In this document: positions 13,634 to 14,429 of the stretch, piece after piece
How positions within the stretch are numbered: the first letter of the stretch is position 1
Layout of the letters: every line of letters starts with the position of its first letter
Translations under genes and position numbers: made by a program
Origin: Verrucomicrobiota bacterium
Lineage (GTDB): Bacteria; Verrucomicrobiota; Verrucomicrobiia; Chthoniobacterales; JAFAMB01
Direction: 5' to 3'
Length of the DNA stretch: 14,429 bases
NCBI GenBank assembly: GCA_019241095.1
Contig: JAFAXJ010000582.1
Location: 1 to 14,429 of the forward strand
Notes under the pieces: generated by a model
Database searches by the model: none
Told to the model about the DNA's origin: nothing
The model's input: only the letters and a program-made list of their open reading frames with translations

Positions 13634-14429
13634 AGATTGCCGAGACGATGCTCGATAACTCCAGGCGGGAACCTGTGCTTGAGGCGTTGGAGATAACTAA
13701 GACGTTTCCGAATGGGAAAACTGTCCTGAATAGCGTTAGCTTTCAAGTATATCCGGGAGAGACTTTTGTCATACTTGGTGGAAGTGGATGTGGAAAAAGT
13801 ACTCTGCTTAATATTCTTATCGGAGTCTTGACGCCAACCAAGGGGAGTGTACGCCTGTTTGGAAAGGAGCTACATCGGCTTCGTGGTGAGCAACTGAAAC
13901 AGGTACATATCCGATGCGGCATGTTATACCAATCAGGCGCACTGATCGAATCGCTCTCGCTGCTGGAAAATATTCGTCTGCCGCTTCGTGAGCATTATCG
14001 CAATATATCTACGGAAATATTGATTGAAACTGCGCGACTGAAGCTGCGCATGGTAGGACTGGAAGAGCATGCTGATAAACGGCCTTCCGGGGTGAGTGGC
14101 GGTATGAAAAAACGAATCGCTCTGGCCCGTGCTTTGGCTTTAGATCCTGAATTAGTTTTTGCCGATGAACCAACCTCCGGTTTGGATCCAGTAACGACCT
14201 ACGAGATTGACGAAATGTTTGATCGCTTAACCGGCCGTATTGGCGCTGCCGCAATTGTTGTCACCCACGATTTATCCAGTTTCTCAAGAATTGCTGATCG
14301 AGCAATGATGTTGGGAGGTGAACGGGACGGAGAATGGCAAGGTCGAATGATTATGGAAGGTAATAAAGCCGACTTTAGACAATCCGATCATCCGGTCGTG
14401 CGCCGCTTTTTAGATCTGGGCGACGCTGA
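13630..14429 (+). CDS. mlaF: MlaF-family ABC transporter ATPase (3' end outside window)
   Basis: This is the ATPase that drives the MlaE permease. The frame is open to the last base, with 266 complete codons and no stop, so the C-terminus is cut off. Walker A is GGSGCGKST (50-58), the Q-loop Gln is residue 101 (LYQSGAL), the signature is VSGGMKKR (155-162), Walker B is LVFADE (175-180) followed by PTSGLDP, and the H-loop His is 213 (VVTHD). The MKK in the signature is typical of MlaF-type ATPases. I chose GTG at 13630, which overlaps the mlaE stop; an ATG at 13648 in the same frame is possible. Only a few residues should be missing. An mlaD (MCE-domain) gene would be the expected next gene. 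Confidence 0.93.
   Translation, partial: MKIAETMLDNSRREPVLEALEITKTFPNGKTVLNSVSFQVYPGETFVILGGSGCGKSTLLNILIGVLTPTKGSVRLFGKELHRLRGEQLKQVHIRCGMLYQSGALIESLSLLENIRLPLREHYRNISTEILIETARLKLRMVGLEEHADKRPSGVSGGMKKRIALARALALDPELVFADEPTSGLDPVTTYEIDEMFDRLTGRIGAAAIVVTHDLSSFSRIADRAMMLGGERDGEWQGRMIMEGNKADFRQSDHPVVRRFLDLGDA

Noticed and set aside
1..14429. CRISPR arrays, transposases, integrases, phage genes
   Set aside because: None seen: no regularly spaced repeats and no recombinase motifs in any credible frame.

Overview
The window looks like a stretch of chromosome from a Gram-negative (diderm) bacterium. It encodes an outer-membrane porin with a signal peptide and a C-terminal Phe, an OmpA-like peptidoglycan-binding protein, and the start of an Mla-type lipid-transport operon. 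Base composition is roughly balanced. Alternative start codons (TTG, GTG) and 1 to 4 base gene overlaps are common. No ribosomal gene or other phylum marker is present. The gene mix (OprB porin, family 4 uracil-DNA glycosylase, receiver-only regulator, zinc-ribbon/OmpA protein) would suit an Acidobacteriota-like or other uncultivated soil lineage, but that placement is a guess.

Left part (1-4402): the tail of a possible gene, a strong hairpin and a 62-residue helical protein on the minus strand; then a carbohydrate-type porin (693-2033, plus) converging on a YqhA-family membrane protein (2191-2793, minus). A small lysine-rich Tudor-like protein (2983-3309, plus) follows. The next 1.1 kb has no convincing gene, but holds a clean 14-pair hairpin and a possible 36-residue single-span membrane protein.

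Centre (4403-9259, minus strand): one long co-directional block, read from right to left. It runs: a 22-codon ORF with a strong ribosome binding site, overlapping the start of trpC; trpC (tryptophan synthesis); a RluD-type pseudouridine synthase; a family 4 uracil-DNA glycosylase; a receiver-only response regulator; then, after 97 bases, a transglutaminase-fold protein and an unrecognised helical protein. The first five reading frames are separated by one base or overlap, so they are probably one operon with translational coupling.

Right part (9490-14429): a 639-residue protein that I cannot assign (plus strand) converges on an inner-membrane protein with a zinc ribbon, a Thr-Pro spacer and an OmpA domain (minus strand). 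Divergent from the latter is a tightly overlapping STAS (MlaB-like) - mlaE - mlaF cluster. It encodes the permease, ATPase and regulatory subunit of a phospholipid transporter and runs off the end of the window, where mlaD would be expected.

The least explained items are the leader ORF and inverted-repeat-rich region upstream of trpC, the 639-residue orphan, the transglutaminase/helical-protein pair, and the 3.3-4.4 kb non-coding stretch.
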